Below, one piece after another: positions 52,301 to 62,300 of a stretch of DNA of 64,000 nucleotides (positions are counted from its first letter, which is position 1; each line of letters opens with the position of its first letter). A model generated the notes under the pieces. That model had not been told where the DNA came from. It worked only from the letters and a program-made list of their open reading frames with translations, and ran no database searches. The stretch comes from Helicoverpa zea. Its lineage: Eukaryota; Arthropoda; Insecta; Lepidoptera; Noctuidae. Location of the stretch: the NCBI RefSeq assembly GCF_022581195.2, contig NC_061462.1, positions 3,596,001-3,660,000 of the forward strand, written 5' to 3'. Both the position numbers and the translations under genes were made by a program.

Positions 52301-53387
52301 TACTTCCTTGATTAATATGGTGTTTAGGTTTAAAATATTTTAATTAAATATTCCTCTTTTACAGATTAAACTTCTATCTGGCAGCTGACGAATGGAGAAT
52401 AAAAGTTTTAACTGGAGCGATACCTTATTCGAAAATTCCAAGCAGCTGGAGTGATTTTCGTAAAAACTTCTCCAACATTGAAACGGGTGACAGTGATTTC
52501 CTTGGGGACCCGTACATGATGTTTAATAAACCTTATATTGGGTGAGTAAATATTGAAGTAGAAGTAAAGAAGAATGACTGTTTCTGAGAAAAATAAAGCA
52601 CGTTTAACTTATTTTTTTTTTGTTACAGTAAATTCATGGGCTTAGTACTAAAGTACCAGATCTATCAGTCTTTTGCTGAAGAACTCGTGTCGGATGATTC
52701 GGATTTGGTTAACCATATAGCTGAAAATAATGATCGGTTAATGTAAGTATATCCTATTCTATGAAAGTATATCTTAAATACTCGAAATATTAAGTCTTTG
52801 TTGAGATTGGTTCAATTTGTATTGTTCTTTACAGAGACGCTATGATCCAAGGCTACGGAACCGTCTGGCCTGAAATGGTCAGCGATCTGCTAGCCAAGCG
52901 GGAGTACGGCCTAGAATATACGGGACTAACAGACTACTACAAATTCTTGGACGAATACTTAGATAACCAACTAGAACCATCAACGGATAGCGGTAGTTCT
53001 GATGATTATGTAGATGCCGTTGAACCAGTGCCCGAAGAAAATGAAATCCCATCATCCGCCGAGAATCAAGAAACACCCAAAGAAGTAGATACGGCTATTG
53101 AAACTCACGAAGACATTATAAATAACATAATCAATACAGGTGAAGAATCGAATTCTAAGTTTAGTGTAGAAACGTCTACTGTAGGAGTTTTGGAAATAAA
53201 GAATCCTGTCGCAGCTGGGGACCAAAAGGAGGTTACTACGAAAGAGGCGTCGTATAACACGTACTGGTGGATAGGCATAGCTGTGGCCCTGGCAGTCGTT
53301 GTGATATTAATAGCAATAATAGCGAGGAAACGCCACAATCATAGGAAACAGCTGGAGAGGCAGCGAAGAGACAACTCGCATGCCTGA
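40370..53387 (+). CDS. ACE-like (peptidase family M2) membrane-anchored protein, predicted inactive; 11 coding exons, 721 aa
   Basis: Coding exons are 40370-40573, 41317-41484, 42619-42706, 44397-44537, 47322-47498, 48299-48396, 51764-52052, 52123-52279, 52365-52541, 52629-52742 and 52835-53387. Each intron starts GT and ends AG, and the joined frame is open for 722 codons including the stop. Residues 1 to about 22 are a hydrophobic signal peptide. The M2 fold runs to about residue 586: the tract LLRNASKQN/EEYWDALGEYE, HLL near 257-259, C144/C150 and C329/C347 at the same spacings as two ACE disulfides, DEWRIKVLTG at 449-458, and VWPEMVSDLL. Where active ACE has HHEMGH this protein has HEAVMK (359-364), so both zinc histidines and the catalytic Glu are gone; only the third zinc ligand, Glu392 in YEAIPG, remains. 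An acidic linker (about 587-680) leads to a membrane helix (682-700) and a basic 21-residue tail. Known relatives without catalytic residues are Drosophila Ance-2 to Ance-5 and C. elegans ACN-1. Membrane topology and lack of activity are inferences. The start is the first ATG after an acceptor at 40362; a 5' noncoding exon is likely. Confidence 0.93.
40628..40718 (-). repeat. TCAAATGACCCC-family fragment in intron 1
   Basis: CCAGAAGGAACATGGTGGGT, AGTCAGTAAAAGTCAGACAC and GCGGGCGATTTCATTTGATG are the reverse of the repeat at 33806-33968, missing its far half. Confidence 0.6.
41523..41645 (+). mobile_element. LINE 3' end in intron 2
   Basis: CTGAAATCACCAACCCGCAT, GAGTAAGCGTGGTGATTGAT, GGAGGCCTGTGCCCAGCAGT and GATAAAAAGGCTGTAAC match a lepidopteran LINE tail. 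A shorter copy is at 44569-44632. Confidence 0.65.
43462..43713 (-). mobile_element. SINE lacking its tRNA head, intron 3
   Basis: Flanked by CCTCAACAAATGGGCT (43446-43461) and CCTCAACAAATGAGCT (43714-43729), a 16-base duplication with one difference. The body CCAAACTATGTTGGGGTCGG to AACGTGCCATCCGAAACACA is the family of 49598-49939, but the last 90 or so bases with the tRNA part are missing although the insertion is complete at its edges. Confidence 0.85.
44569..44632 (+). mobile_element. LINE 3' fragment beside the exon 4 donor
   Basis: CACTCAATCCTTCTCCGTGT, GAGAGGAGGCCTGTGTCCAG and GACGATAAAAAAGGCTGTAA repeat the tail seen at 41523-41645. It starts about 30 bases after the exon 4 donor. 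Confidence 0.65.
44659..45001 (+). repeat. Two head-to-tail interspersed repeat fragments, intron 4
   Basis: The first (44659-44844) has GGTTTCACTAACGTCCCGTG, ATATAGCCTATGTTACTCGC and ends TTATAATATTAGTATACATA. The second (44845-45001) begins ACTAGCTTCCGCCCGCGG and ends TTATAATATTAGTATAGATT. Confidence 0.7.
45027..45137 (-). mobile_element. Diverged SINE fragment, intron 4
   Basis: GCCTATCTGCCTGTC, GGGCAACCTGATACCC, GATTGGTTAGTCTGATAACC and CGTAACGATTGCCACAGGAT parallel the central part of 49598-49939. Confidence 0.55.
48601..48655 (+). repeat. TGTTTGTC-type microsatellite, intron 6
   Basis: About six imperfect TCTGTTTG units in a row, followed by TTTGTTCGGGATTCACG. Confidence 0.85.
49598..49939 (-). 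mobile_element. Near-complete tRNA-derived SINE, intron 6
   Basis: A 16-base direct duplication CTCTATTTAATACCAT flanks it (49582-49597 and 49940-49955). Read on the minus strand it starts with a tRNA-like head holding the B box GGGTTCGATCCC (complement of 49917-49928) and ends with an ATG-type tail. This copy defines the family whose pieces lie at 25165, 43462, 45027, 51205, 54612, 60245 and 62171. Confidence 0.88.
50362..50784 (-). CDS. Unrecognised 140-codon open frame in intron 6, probably not a gene
   Basis: Longest open frame in the window outside exons. Its first five codons lie in the MITE at 50771-51132, so that start would be younger than the rest; the next Met is at codon 22. It has eleven cysteines scattered without a known spacing and no signal peptide or recognised motif. 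Composition is mixed, so a decayed transposon or gene fragment is possible, but I cannot assign it. Listed only because of its length. Confidence 0.12.
   Translation of the reverse strand: MWGRPKPGLHRNVCISSRIGKMYVSVRVHFMCSYLKPVVLPRFSECTLAICHFLVEPANQKKHKCCILCVTTAHWENFALAEDVYIPYFVSHVNRTTVSIHRNTFKDLMNEQIRPDLVTWDQSELYEAIIRFGSYCYCGF
50771..51132. mobile_element. GC-rich MITE, 362 bp, long inverted repeats, TTA duplication, intron 6
   Basis: ACATTAGGCGTGCGCGATCC and following bases to GTGTGAGTAG lie near the left end and inverted at the right end; similarity continues inward for about 100 bases (CGTCGCGTTTTG, CCCTGCGGCATTTG). TTA lies outside both ends (50768-50770 and 51133-51135). Ends are GGCC..CCC on the left and the complement GGCTGACC on the right. 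Same insertion preference as the MITE at 38504-38954. Confidence 0.8.
51205..51415 (-). mobile_element. Diverged SINE fragment, intron 6
   Basis: AGCTATTCCCCAACTATGTT, GGTGTTGGCTTCCAGTCACC, GAGCGACTACCTATC and CTGGCTTCTGATTAGTCGCA follow the order of 49598-49939. Confidence 0.65.
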
Positions 53388-54132
53388 TTTGAGGAATATC
53401 GGTTCTAGAAGTGGAACCGATACTTATTGACACTGAGACTAAAGTTAGTGAAATTGTGCCAATAATTCAGTGGAGTTCAAAAGACGTATTTCTGTTCAGT
53501 GTATCGATTTGTGTTATCTGCTTTATGTTCGGGATGTTTAGTTGTATTTAGCTGTGTTCGTTTATTATTTCTGTATTATTTATTACTTTCATCACACACC
53601 AATGCATTTAATGATGTAATTGTATACAATGTATACTCAGAATGTTTTAATTTGAATTTTCTAATAATAATGCTAGATTATAAAGATGGAAATATTTTTG
53701 TACATATCACAATTTGCGAAATAGAATAAAGATTGTTACCAAGAGTGTCTATAATAGTTGTATATTCTAGTTAGATGTAATTTTGCTGTGCCTTAAGCGT
53801 CTCAATTTCTAATAAGTAAGATGCATAAAGTATGTTAGGAATTATCAAATTTGTAAAAAAAATAATTGTAATTTTGTAAAATCTCTATTTACCTACTGTC
53901 ATCTGCAAAAAACTTTCCGACCAATACTTAATTAGTTAGGTTCAGTGCTGCGTTTATGAATGTTATATTTTAGTTATTTACATCAATTGAATAATCTATC
54001 TCTATACCTGTCATAACCAAATATATATTTATGTTTATAATTTAATGTTGCTAATGAATATGTTACTAAAGCTTTACTGAGGTAAAGCCGGGATTAGTAC
54101 TTGTGTCAACATTGAAATCAGAAAATAATAAA
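53388..54132 (+). other. 3' untranslated region and poly(A) signals of the ACE-like gene
   Basis: After the TGA stop there is AT-rich sequence without a long frame. AATAAA hexamers lie at 53725-53730 and 54127-54132. The first would give a 3' UTR of about 360 bases, the second about 760. Which one is used cannot be read from the sequence. Confidence 0.5.
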
Positions 54133-54611
54133 TGTTTTAAACATAAAATGTGTATTTATTGCTCATCTCATAACAATGTGTTGTAATCCATTTCTACAAG
54201 AAAATACCCATTTCGAGGGAGTTCTTAATTTCAGTAAGTGCTAGTACGAGATTATATTGAATAATAGGTATAATATTTTCATCACAATTAGTGTCTGTGT
54301 TTGAATTATATTTGAGTAAGGCTATTCTCCATCTTGAGCCCAGGAATTACTTAAGGTGACAGCTAAATTATATTTTAATTCAAAGAGTATTTATTTCAGT
54401 AATATTTCACTTAAACTAAAGACTAGTTAATCCTACTAGAATTAAAAACAGAATGAAGTATTAAATGGAGTTACGAAACTTTATATTTATTTGCACAGAA
54501 GTAGGTAATACATATCAAGACGAAAATAAAAATATACTTATAAACACGAGCTTCTGATTTTGAGCATAAGCGATCAATGAAAATTCTGAAGAAAAGTCAT
54601 GAATGAAAAAG
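53731..54611. other. AT-rich sequence after the ACE-like gene
   Basis: Contains the second possible poly(A) signal at 54127. No other feature seen. Confidence 0.4.
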
Positions 54612-54770
54612 CGTCTGCTTGTCTGACCCCCTCAACCCTGAGGAATCCGATACCACCTGGTAAGACTCCTCGTCACATCTGACTACTCGTAAGAACTAAC
54701 AAAGATGTTCAAAAACCGAACTTGTCATGACAAATTGGTCACTCATCCACGGACCGACCGAACCAAGTTG
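54612..54770 (-). mobile_element. Diverged SINE fragment
   Basis: GTCTGACCCCCTCAACCCTG, GGAATCCGATACCACC, GGTAAGACTCC and CATCTGACTACTCGTAAGAA correspond to the middle of 49598-49939. Confidence 0.5.
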
Positions 54771-56480
54771 AATTTCAGAGAAATTGATATCCTTAATGTT
54801 CTAAGGAATAAATAAGAAACAGTATCTTATGACGTAAAGTAAATATTATCATATCGGGCGGAAGATATCCAGTGCTGAGCGGACTTGTCGACAGATATAA
54901 CAAAGAGCTAAGCTGTTAGGGGTGTTATTCGATATGAATCGACGATTATTCCTGTCTCGGCGATCAGGCGTAGGTAAATAAATACGCAAGAGTAAGTATT
55001 GTAAAAAGGTAATGTACTTTCTTTTACTATTACTGTTAGATTGAATAGTCTTTTACTCATGCTTAGATAGATAAGTAATTCTATAAAATAAAAATAAATT
55101 ATCATCCATCACACAGATGTCATGAGTATTTCAAGAGACTATCGACATCGATATATTGAATATATTTCAATGACTATCGAGATGTTGATTGACACGTAAG
55201 AACGTAGCTGTATAAAAAATATAATTCTCGGCAAAAGCACAAAACAAGTTCTCGAATTCTAAAACATGCCAGCCTTAAAAACACCATTTCAACTTAAAGC
55301 TGTCACATTTTCTTAGCAAGCAAAAACATCATCAAAACTGCAGCATTGCCAATATTCCCATCTAAACATGGCTTATCGGGTAAGTAGCATACACGAGAAA
55401 AAGCAAGAAAGCAGATATCGAAGTTGACACAATAACTGGCGGTATCCGTTACCCTCAGCTTGGCTGCCAGCCAAAAGTACCCAGATATGAAAAGGAAATG
55501 AGCACAAAGGACATTCTGCCACACAATTCCCGTATTTCTAGTGTTTCCAACCAGACCTTAATTTGATATTGGTTACATTAAAAACTTTTTTGAGCATCCC
55601 AGGAATTGTATCAATTTTTCAATTTGAAATTCGAAACGATATGATTGGTTCGAAATACGAATTTGTTTTTTTTTTCTAATTCTCTGTATTGACCTTTTAT
55701 TCTAATTTTAAAAGGATAAAGGAAAACCCATGTGTAGCTTATTGATATTCAATATTGTAATTTATTGATTGCGTAGGTAGAAACTGGTTTGCTTTCTTTG
55801 ATCTTTGACCTTTATCCTGTAAATAAATTAGGATCTATAGACAAAAATATCTAGACATTTATTGTAACATTTAGCTTCCCACAGGCACTTTGTGCTAATA
55901 ATTCTGTTTGCATATTTATTTGTTTGTTTTCATCTAGATAGAATGTTGACGTAAGTAAGAATAACAATTGGCCCATCAATCCAAGGCCGTAAATCTGATA
56001 CAGCACTAATAGAAAGAATAAAGAAAAAAAGTTTCAATTTCGCACAAAAACAAAATAAAAACAAATTGAATGTGTGAGGATTAAATTCAACGTGAAACAG
56101 TTTTATTGGCTGGTTTTATTACTATTAAGATTTGCGATTTCATAAACGTAGGAATATATTATGGCATTCATTTTAAACGTACCACCACTAACAATTATTT
56201 GAACAAGAAGTCATTATAATGGATATAAAGGGACATTTGGTTCTCCCTAGTAGTAAAGAAGTAGGTAACTAAGTATAATTTTAAAGAGAAAGAACATTGG
56301 CACTTGTGCCCATTGCCTTAGAACACGGACCTAACGTGAAAGCCATTTGCGAGATTGATGTGCCAAATTGAATCATCCTTCTTCATACACTAGGTTAACA
56401 CTTGGCTTATACAAAACTTATTGCATACATAAAACCGGCAAGCGTAGACCTTAAAATGTTTTAATAAAAATATCTGGCAG
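54771..56480. other. Gene-free AT-rich sequence
   Basis: Only short frames; no repeat or RNA gene recognised. Confidence 0.4.
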
Positions 56481-56514
56481 GCTCCAATTTAATAACCTCT
56501 AAAAAAAGGGCGCT

Positions 56515-56753
56515 GTGACGTCACAATGCCCATCATTCAAATTCCGTTCCACGTTCGAAGTTCAAACACGGTCAGTTGTTCTAAAAACGGCCAGTATAAA
56601 CTGCAACTGTTTCCGACCACAAATCACTGCACAGTGTGTCAGCATTAGCATTATTTGAAATCATACAATCCGATCACAATGTGGTTCCAAAAAGGTTCGG
56701 CTTATATCCGAAAACATGACCCAGTGGCCCATTGTGTATGTTTTTTGTTATAG
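56515..56753 (+). promoter_or_regulatory. Candidate promoter (CRE, TATA, initiator) with a possible first coding exon
   Basis: GTGACGTCAC (56515-56524) is a perfect palindrome containing the CRE core TGACGTCA. TATAAA is at 56595-56600 and TCACT at 56624-56628, with the initiator A about 31 bases from the TATA start. ATG at 56679 with CACA before it opens MWFQKGSAYIRKHDPVAH and a few more codons to TAG at 56751-56753; a donor-like GTATGT lies in that frame near its end. If real, the rest of the gene lies beyond the window or in small exons that I did not find. Confidence 0.3.
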
Positions 56754-57191
56754 AATTATCTACATACACAGAATTAATATTTGTGTTAGTGTTTAGTACG
56801 TATCGTTGCTTTATCAAAATTATTTTGCGAATTGATAAATTAATTATTCGAACCCGAGCCATTGTACATATATTAACATTTATATGTTACTTATTCCTCT
56901 TTAATATAATTTCCGGGATTTAAACACGGGTTTAATGAATACCATTACATTTTAATATTAACTTGACAATAAAGATAAAGCTAATAATACTTGTGAATCC
57001 CTATTTAAAATTACGTGTAATGTAGACAGTAATAAATAAGTTACAAATAAAAGTACTTATGTTCTGATAACAGCAGAACATAATAATATACATAAAACTC
57101 GAAAGAGTTTTTATGCCACAGGCATGTTCTGAAAATTAAACAATGACAGTTATTATTGCCAAAATTAACAAAAATAACTTAGGTAGGTATA

Positions 57192-57402
57192 GTTATCGGC
57201 ACGAATCTTGAGCTGTGACCTTCACCTGCGTAGAAGTAATTTGTTGGGTCCCTTTTGTGGTATGAAGTGAGGCGCGGGGGTGGGCTAAAGCGGTGATTGG
57301 CCCGCAGTGCATCGCGTCATAGCCGTCACTCGGGATTGGTTCTTTGCTAATAAATCACTTCTGCGCAGATGTAGATCAGAGCTCAAGATTCGTGCCGATA
57401 AC
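57192..57402. mobile_element. MITE, 211 bp, TA-flanked
   Basis: GTTATCGGCACGAATCTTGA(GCT) at the left is inverted at the right end; similarity continues through CACCTGCGTAGAAGT and its partner ACTTCTGCGCAGATG. TA lies on both sides (57190-57191 and 57403-57404). A TA duplication suggests a Tc1/mariner-like helper. Confidence 0.8.
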
Positions 57403-57416
57403 TATATTTATTTAGA

Positions 57417-57857
57417 AATGAGGGTTTTCGATACTTTTTCTGCCGCCAGGCGGCGGTTCGTATGCGTCAGGTCCAAACAGCTGTCAAATAGTATGGAATT
57501 GTAGGGTCCGAACTTATTGTTTATTGAAATTCTGTTATATTGGAAGTGTTATTGATTTTATTATGGACTACGGTCAGAATAAGGTTTCCGAACTAAAAAT
57601 TGAGCTAAGAGAGAGAGTGCAAAAGTCACTGGTACTAAGGAAAAGCTTGTTGAAAAATTTGTTAACACAATATGATTTAGTTTTTTTTATTTACTCAACC
57701 TCAATAGTAAAACAATAATGCAGTGCTTTAATTATAAAATAAAAAAGAACACTAAAATCGTTCACTATTCATAGTAAAGATAAGCACTTTGACAGTTACC
57801 TGGACCTGACGACTCGGTGCTGCCACCTGGTGGACGCCATTTTAGAAAACCCTCATT
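57417..57857. mobile_element. MITE-like element, 441 bp, with a possible SAP-like frame remnant
   Basis: AATGAGGGTTTTC begins the element and GAAAACCCTCATT ends it; inside both ends are CAGGTCCA and TGGACCTG and CCGCC/TGGCGG-type tracts. Between them a frame from 57563 reads MDYGQNKVSELKIELRER and on to KSLLKNLL, which resembles the SELKxELxxR start of SAP DNA-binding domains. It is likely an internally deleted DNA transposon. No clear target duplication. It begins 15 bases after the MITE at 57192-57402. Confidence 0.65.
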
Positions 57858-58395
57858 GCAACAAAAAATGTAGTTAACCCTTTAATAGTGGATGGGTGAT
57901 CTCACTGATCCTTAATTTATTTTGGTGGTACTAAAAAATCATTAGATGTTGCCATCAGCGGATAATTTAACAGTTTGTTGTTCCAGGGTATGTTTGTGTA
58001 TTGAGATTTATACTCCCGTGGTCGTTCAGGGGATCGTTTTTTTTATTTTATGGTGTTTTGTTATGAAGGAAAAGGGTTATGTTGACAGTCATTTGAGTGA
58101 ATAGGGCTGTTACTGTTACGTCATTTTTTATGTGTTATTTTAGATTTTATAGTTCGTGAGTTATTTTTAATAGAGCACTCTAAAATATTTTTATGTGTAA
58201 ATCAAAATTCCAACGCATAAACTGAAAAATGTAATAGTAAAAATATCCACATTCAATCGAATTAATTTGTTAGAATTCATTTTTTTTTTTGTAATAGCCC
58301 AGTTATTTTTAATACACTGTTAACAAAATATTTAGAAATGCACCTAAATTAAATTACCCAAATAGCTGAAAATCAGACTCGTCACAACACATTCA
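57858..58395. other. Gene-free AT-rich sequence
   Basis: No feature recognised. Confidence 0.4.
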
Positions 58396-58560
58396 CTCTA
58401 ATATTACAAAGGCGAAAGTTTGTTAGTGTGTTTGTCACTTGTCTTCACGCGCAAACAGCTTAACGAATTTTGATGAAACTTGGACAGTAATGTAGCTAAC
58501 ACTTGAGAATAACATAATACATAGGCTACTTACTTTTTATCCAGCTTTGGGAAGTACTTC
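58396..58560 (-). repeat. Lepidopteran interspersed repeat fragment, minus strand
   Basis: CTCTAATATTACAAAGGCGA, AAGTTTGTTAGTGTGTTTGT, AACGAATTTTGATGAAACTT and AGGCTACTTACTTTTTATCC are the reverse of the TTATAATATTAG-ended family. Confidence 0.7.
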
Positions 58561-60244
58561 CCTCAAGAAATAGACATAAACATAAATTTAATATCATATA
58601 GGTATAGATTCAATATTTGCTCACAATCTTTAACAATTGAAGGTCGTGTAGCAATTAAATGTTCCCTTGGTTAGCAAAAAAAGGATAATGTTACAAGGAA
58701 TGATAACTTGTCGTCCCCGTGTCCCACGGTTTGTGTCAGCAAAAACATTTGTGGACCTTTCAACAAGGGGACTTACTAATGATCGGTACTTTAATTCAGT
58801 TCGTAGAAACTTTTTTGGAAACAGATTTTTAGTTTATTATTAAGTTTTTTTAATAATGCATAGATATTTTACAGTTTGATTTTTATTGAAACTTAATATT
58901 AATTTAGGTACCACAACAAATCATTTTAAATTCATACGAACATAATCGTTTTCAATTTAAAATAGCTGAACCAATTAAAATAGGAATAGGCCCAGTTAGG
59001 CGCAAAAACGGCTTTATTAGTTGGTAGTTAGAGTGGTTTTCTATATTTTGTATATAATAAAAGTACCTACATCAGTATACTATTGTTTATAGGTCCTGGT
59101 TTTTATTTCGACAACCTATCATGAACGCAACATCAAAATTCTGACGTAACATTTTACACAAACAAAAAGTCGTGTAAAACAAACCGATTCGATGTACTTT
59201 TGCAAACAAACTGTTTACCACAAAAGTAATCCTCGAGCATTTATCTCGTTAATGAAAAAGTTTCTTTGAGGAAAGAAAGAAAGAAAGGAAAGAAAGTAAG
59301 CCTATAACTTGAAGCCATCAATTTTCAGATAACATGAAAGTTATGGCCGTTGATGGATTGTTTGTAGGTCGTTCCTGCTGATAATGTATGACACTGTCAA
59401 TAAATACATATGTGTTAGGTACTGAGAAAGCTTCGTGTCTATTGCTTTAGGGTTTAGAAAAATATTAAATTGTCCTTGATATAAACATCATTATCAAAAA
59501 ATTAACTCAGCTTTTATTGTAGATACATGATATTATTGTGAAAATTCCTGCTCAAGCGGTCCAACTACCAATATCAATATTATTATTCCAAAAAAGTATT
59601 TTTAAATCAAATTAACGACATCATTAAATCATATTAATGTTATACTTAAGATTACTGATAAGCTCGTCATTTCAACAAACAACTTAACCAAAAATAGTCA
59701 TAAACAAATGAGGGCTATGAAACATATTCCAAACTTACACCATCCCTATTAGTAAGCGGTATGAAACTCAAAGCGTTTGTTAAGGAAACAATTAATCAAA
59801 ATATAATAACTATGCAACATCTGGCAGTCTTCGTAACTCTACGGTTTCACTCCACTTTATTACTTAATTCTTAACGACGTCATAGGTTTTAATTTTGTAG
59901 AAATTTTAATTAAGAAATGCAACTTTGGTGCTGCTGTGATTTATAAGCTTATAGCACTGTTACGGGTTTTCAGGAGCTAGAAAGTTCTGAACTAGATATA
60001 CCAAGGGGTATCTTACATAGTACTTAAATGAATTGAGGAGATCAGATATGCAGTCGCTCGCTCCACATACAACTCTGGGGTTTAGCTGCATTCAGTAAGA
60101 ACCCCCTAATACTGCCGAATAAACCGTCAACCAATGGTTGGTCTGATGGGTTGCTGACAATTTATTTCGAAGGTACCTAATCGTGAATATAATCAAACTG
60201 TTTACTCGGTCTGATACTGGCTGGATACCTGATCTTTGTCGCCA
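58561..60244. other. Gene-free AT-rich sequence with a small microsatellite
   Basis: A GAAA-type run lies at about 59271-59297. No gene seen. Confidence 0.45.
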
Positions 60245-60435
60245 TCATCTCACAAGCCTTTTTCCAACAATGTTGGGGCCGAGTACCAGTGGTTTATAAG
60301 GAGCGACTGCCTATCTGACCTCCTCAACCCAGTTACCTGGGCAACTCAGTACCCCTTGGTTAGACTGGCGTCAGACTTATTGGCTTCTGACTCCCTGTAA
60401 CAACTGTGAACGATGTTCAATGACAGCCTGAGCTT
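60245..60435 (-). mobile_element. SINE fragment
   Basis: AGCCTTTTTCCAACAATGTT, GGGCCGAGTACCAGTGG, GAGCGACTGCCTATCTGACC, CTCAACCCAGTTACCTGGGC and GATGTTCAATGACAGCC match 49598-49939 with a small internal deletion after GTTGGGG. Confidence 0.75.
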
Positions 60436-61815
60436 TGTAGTGTTCACGTACTAAGTATTCGTTTATTAGGCAGTTTTATGAGCCCGACTAAAAGGTTTGC
60501 AGTATACCAGGATTCTTTCACTAGAAGTTTACCTAAATTCCTAGAAAAGACAGGTGATGATGAAAATGCAATTTTGCGTTTATAAGTACTCATACATAAG
60601 TGTTATTCTAGTCTGTTATGGAGCTTAATTGTCGTAAAATGGTCATAAAGTATGTTATGGGATATTCGTCTTGGTATGGAAATTTGAGATTAATGTGCAG
60701 GCAAGAGAAATGCGGCGTATCTACCGCTTTATGCTTCCTCATTTTCAGTGTCTATAAAGTTTATATTTCATCACTTTTCACATGTGGCCTTCTAAAAATA
60801 ACTGCGAGTGTAATCTGTTCTTGTGTATTAAAATAATGGTCTATGTTAACTTAGGTAATGTCGTTTTAACAAGGCTTCCCATCAGACACGTATTATCGAC
60901 TACCATAATTATACACACTTGAATTGTCTACTATATTACATACATTATAGGTACACCTAGAAAATCCCATACCACATGACGTGAAAAAAAAAACAGAATT
61001 CGTTGGAGCTGTTTTTGGGATAAGAAATATAAACCATATTAACATTTTGCCTACATAGTTCGTTCGTGGATACTAGAGTGATGAAATATAAATGTATTTT
61101 CTATCTAAATAATTGTTGTTATTTTAACCTAAATAAACAATGAAACCTGCGTGACCGGCCCTATCTGTTGTTAATTTATTGGATAATCCTATTTGCATGT
61201 GTCATTTTGTTTTCCTAAATTATAATGAAGGTACGCTTAATTAGGATAAAGGTTATTTCGGGATTCAATTTTAAGCTCGTATTAAAACCATAAGGATTGT
61301 AATTAATTTTTGTGAAAAATATACAAAAGATTGTCACGCTAACGTGTAAAAGAAATATATTTTTTAAAGTTGCCATGATGTTTTATTTTTTAATATAAGA
61401 CAGCTCATCGACAGTCTAGAGTCTAGGTAGCTACCAGATACGTTATATTTTAAATACAAAGTTACAACGATATTATTTCGTGGTCTATGTAAAATAATAC
61501 CTTTTAAATCCTAGTAATTACCAAACTGATATTAATAGGACATAAACAAACCTAATGCTCTCGGACATATTTATTACCCTTACACTTTTAGCATCTCTTT
61601 CTACCTTACCAAAGTACCATAAGAGTGAAAGAGATAACTATAGTGACCTTTAATAACTGAAGTGAAAGTGACAACACATTAATTAAAGTTTATCAGAATG
61701 TTAGAACTTTTAATTGGTACTGTCAGTTACTCTGGTTATTCCTTTGGATACTTATATAGTTTGTAACGTTTTGAAATACAAGAACTGATCTCCAAATTAT
61801 TTAAAATAAGACCAG
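60436..61815. other. Gene-free AT-rich sequence
   Basis: A 72-codon plus-strand frame at 60618-60836 is not recognised. No other feature seen. Confidence 0.4.
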
Positions 61816-61818
61816 TTA

Positions 61819-62045
61819 TAGTTCGGCCATTCAGAGAATGCGTTCCTGACACGTCGCGATTGAACTGACGACGTAATAACATTCATTGATTATTGATATA
61901 ATAATGTTGTTTTAATGCTCCTCAATTGTTAAAACGGTAAACAACCAGCAAAAATATTTTTATCGTAACTGCAACGCCATTGCAAAGTTACGTCGTCAGT
62001 TCAATCGCGACGTGTCAGGAACGCATTCTCTGAATGGCCGAACTA
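61819..62045. mobile_element. MITE, 227 bp, 58-bp perfect inverted repeats
   Basis: TAGTTCGGCCATTCAGAGAA begins the left arm (61819-61876) and the right arm (61988-62045) is its exact complement for 58 bases. TA lies on both sides. The 111-base centre is AT-rich and noncoding. Confidence 0.88.
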
Positions 62046-62170
62046 TAATTAAGGTATTAATTTTTAGTAATATAGTTTGATATATAATTTTAACTAAAAG
62101 ATGGGAGTCTGATGTGACCCATATTTTATACATTAAGTTGTGAAATTCACCATTTACTTATCCTATCTAT

Positions 62171-62300
62171 TATCATCTGCATATCGTTTTGCCAATTATG
62201 CTGTGGTTGGCTTCCAGTCTAATTGGATAATGCTAAGTCTAACGCTATCTGACCAGTTCAAACCCAGTGGGTCTCCTGGGATGCAGGTGGTACCGCTGGC
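62171..62300 (-). mobile_element. Diverged SINE fragment
   Basis: GCCAATTATGCTGTGGTTGG, CTTCCAGTCTAATTGGATAA and CTATCTGACCAGTTCAAACC follow the order of 49598-49939. Short open frames on both strands across it are not genes. Confidence 0.55.
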
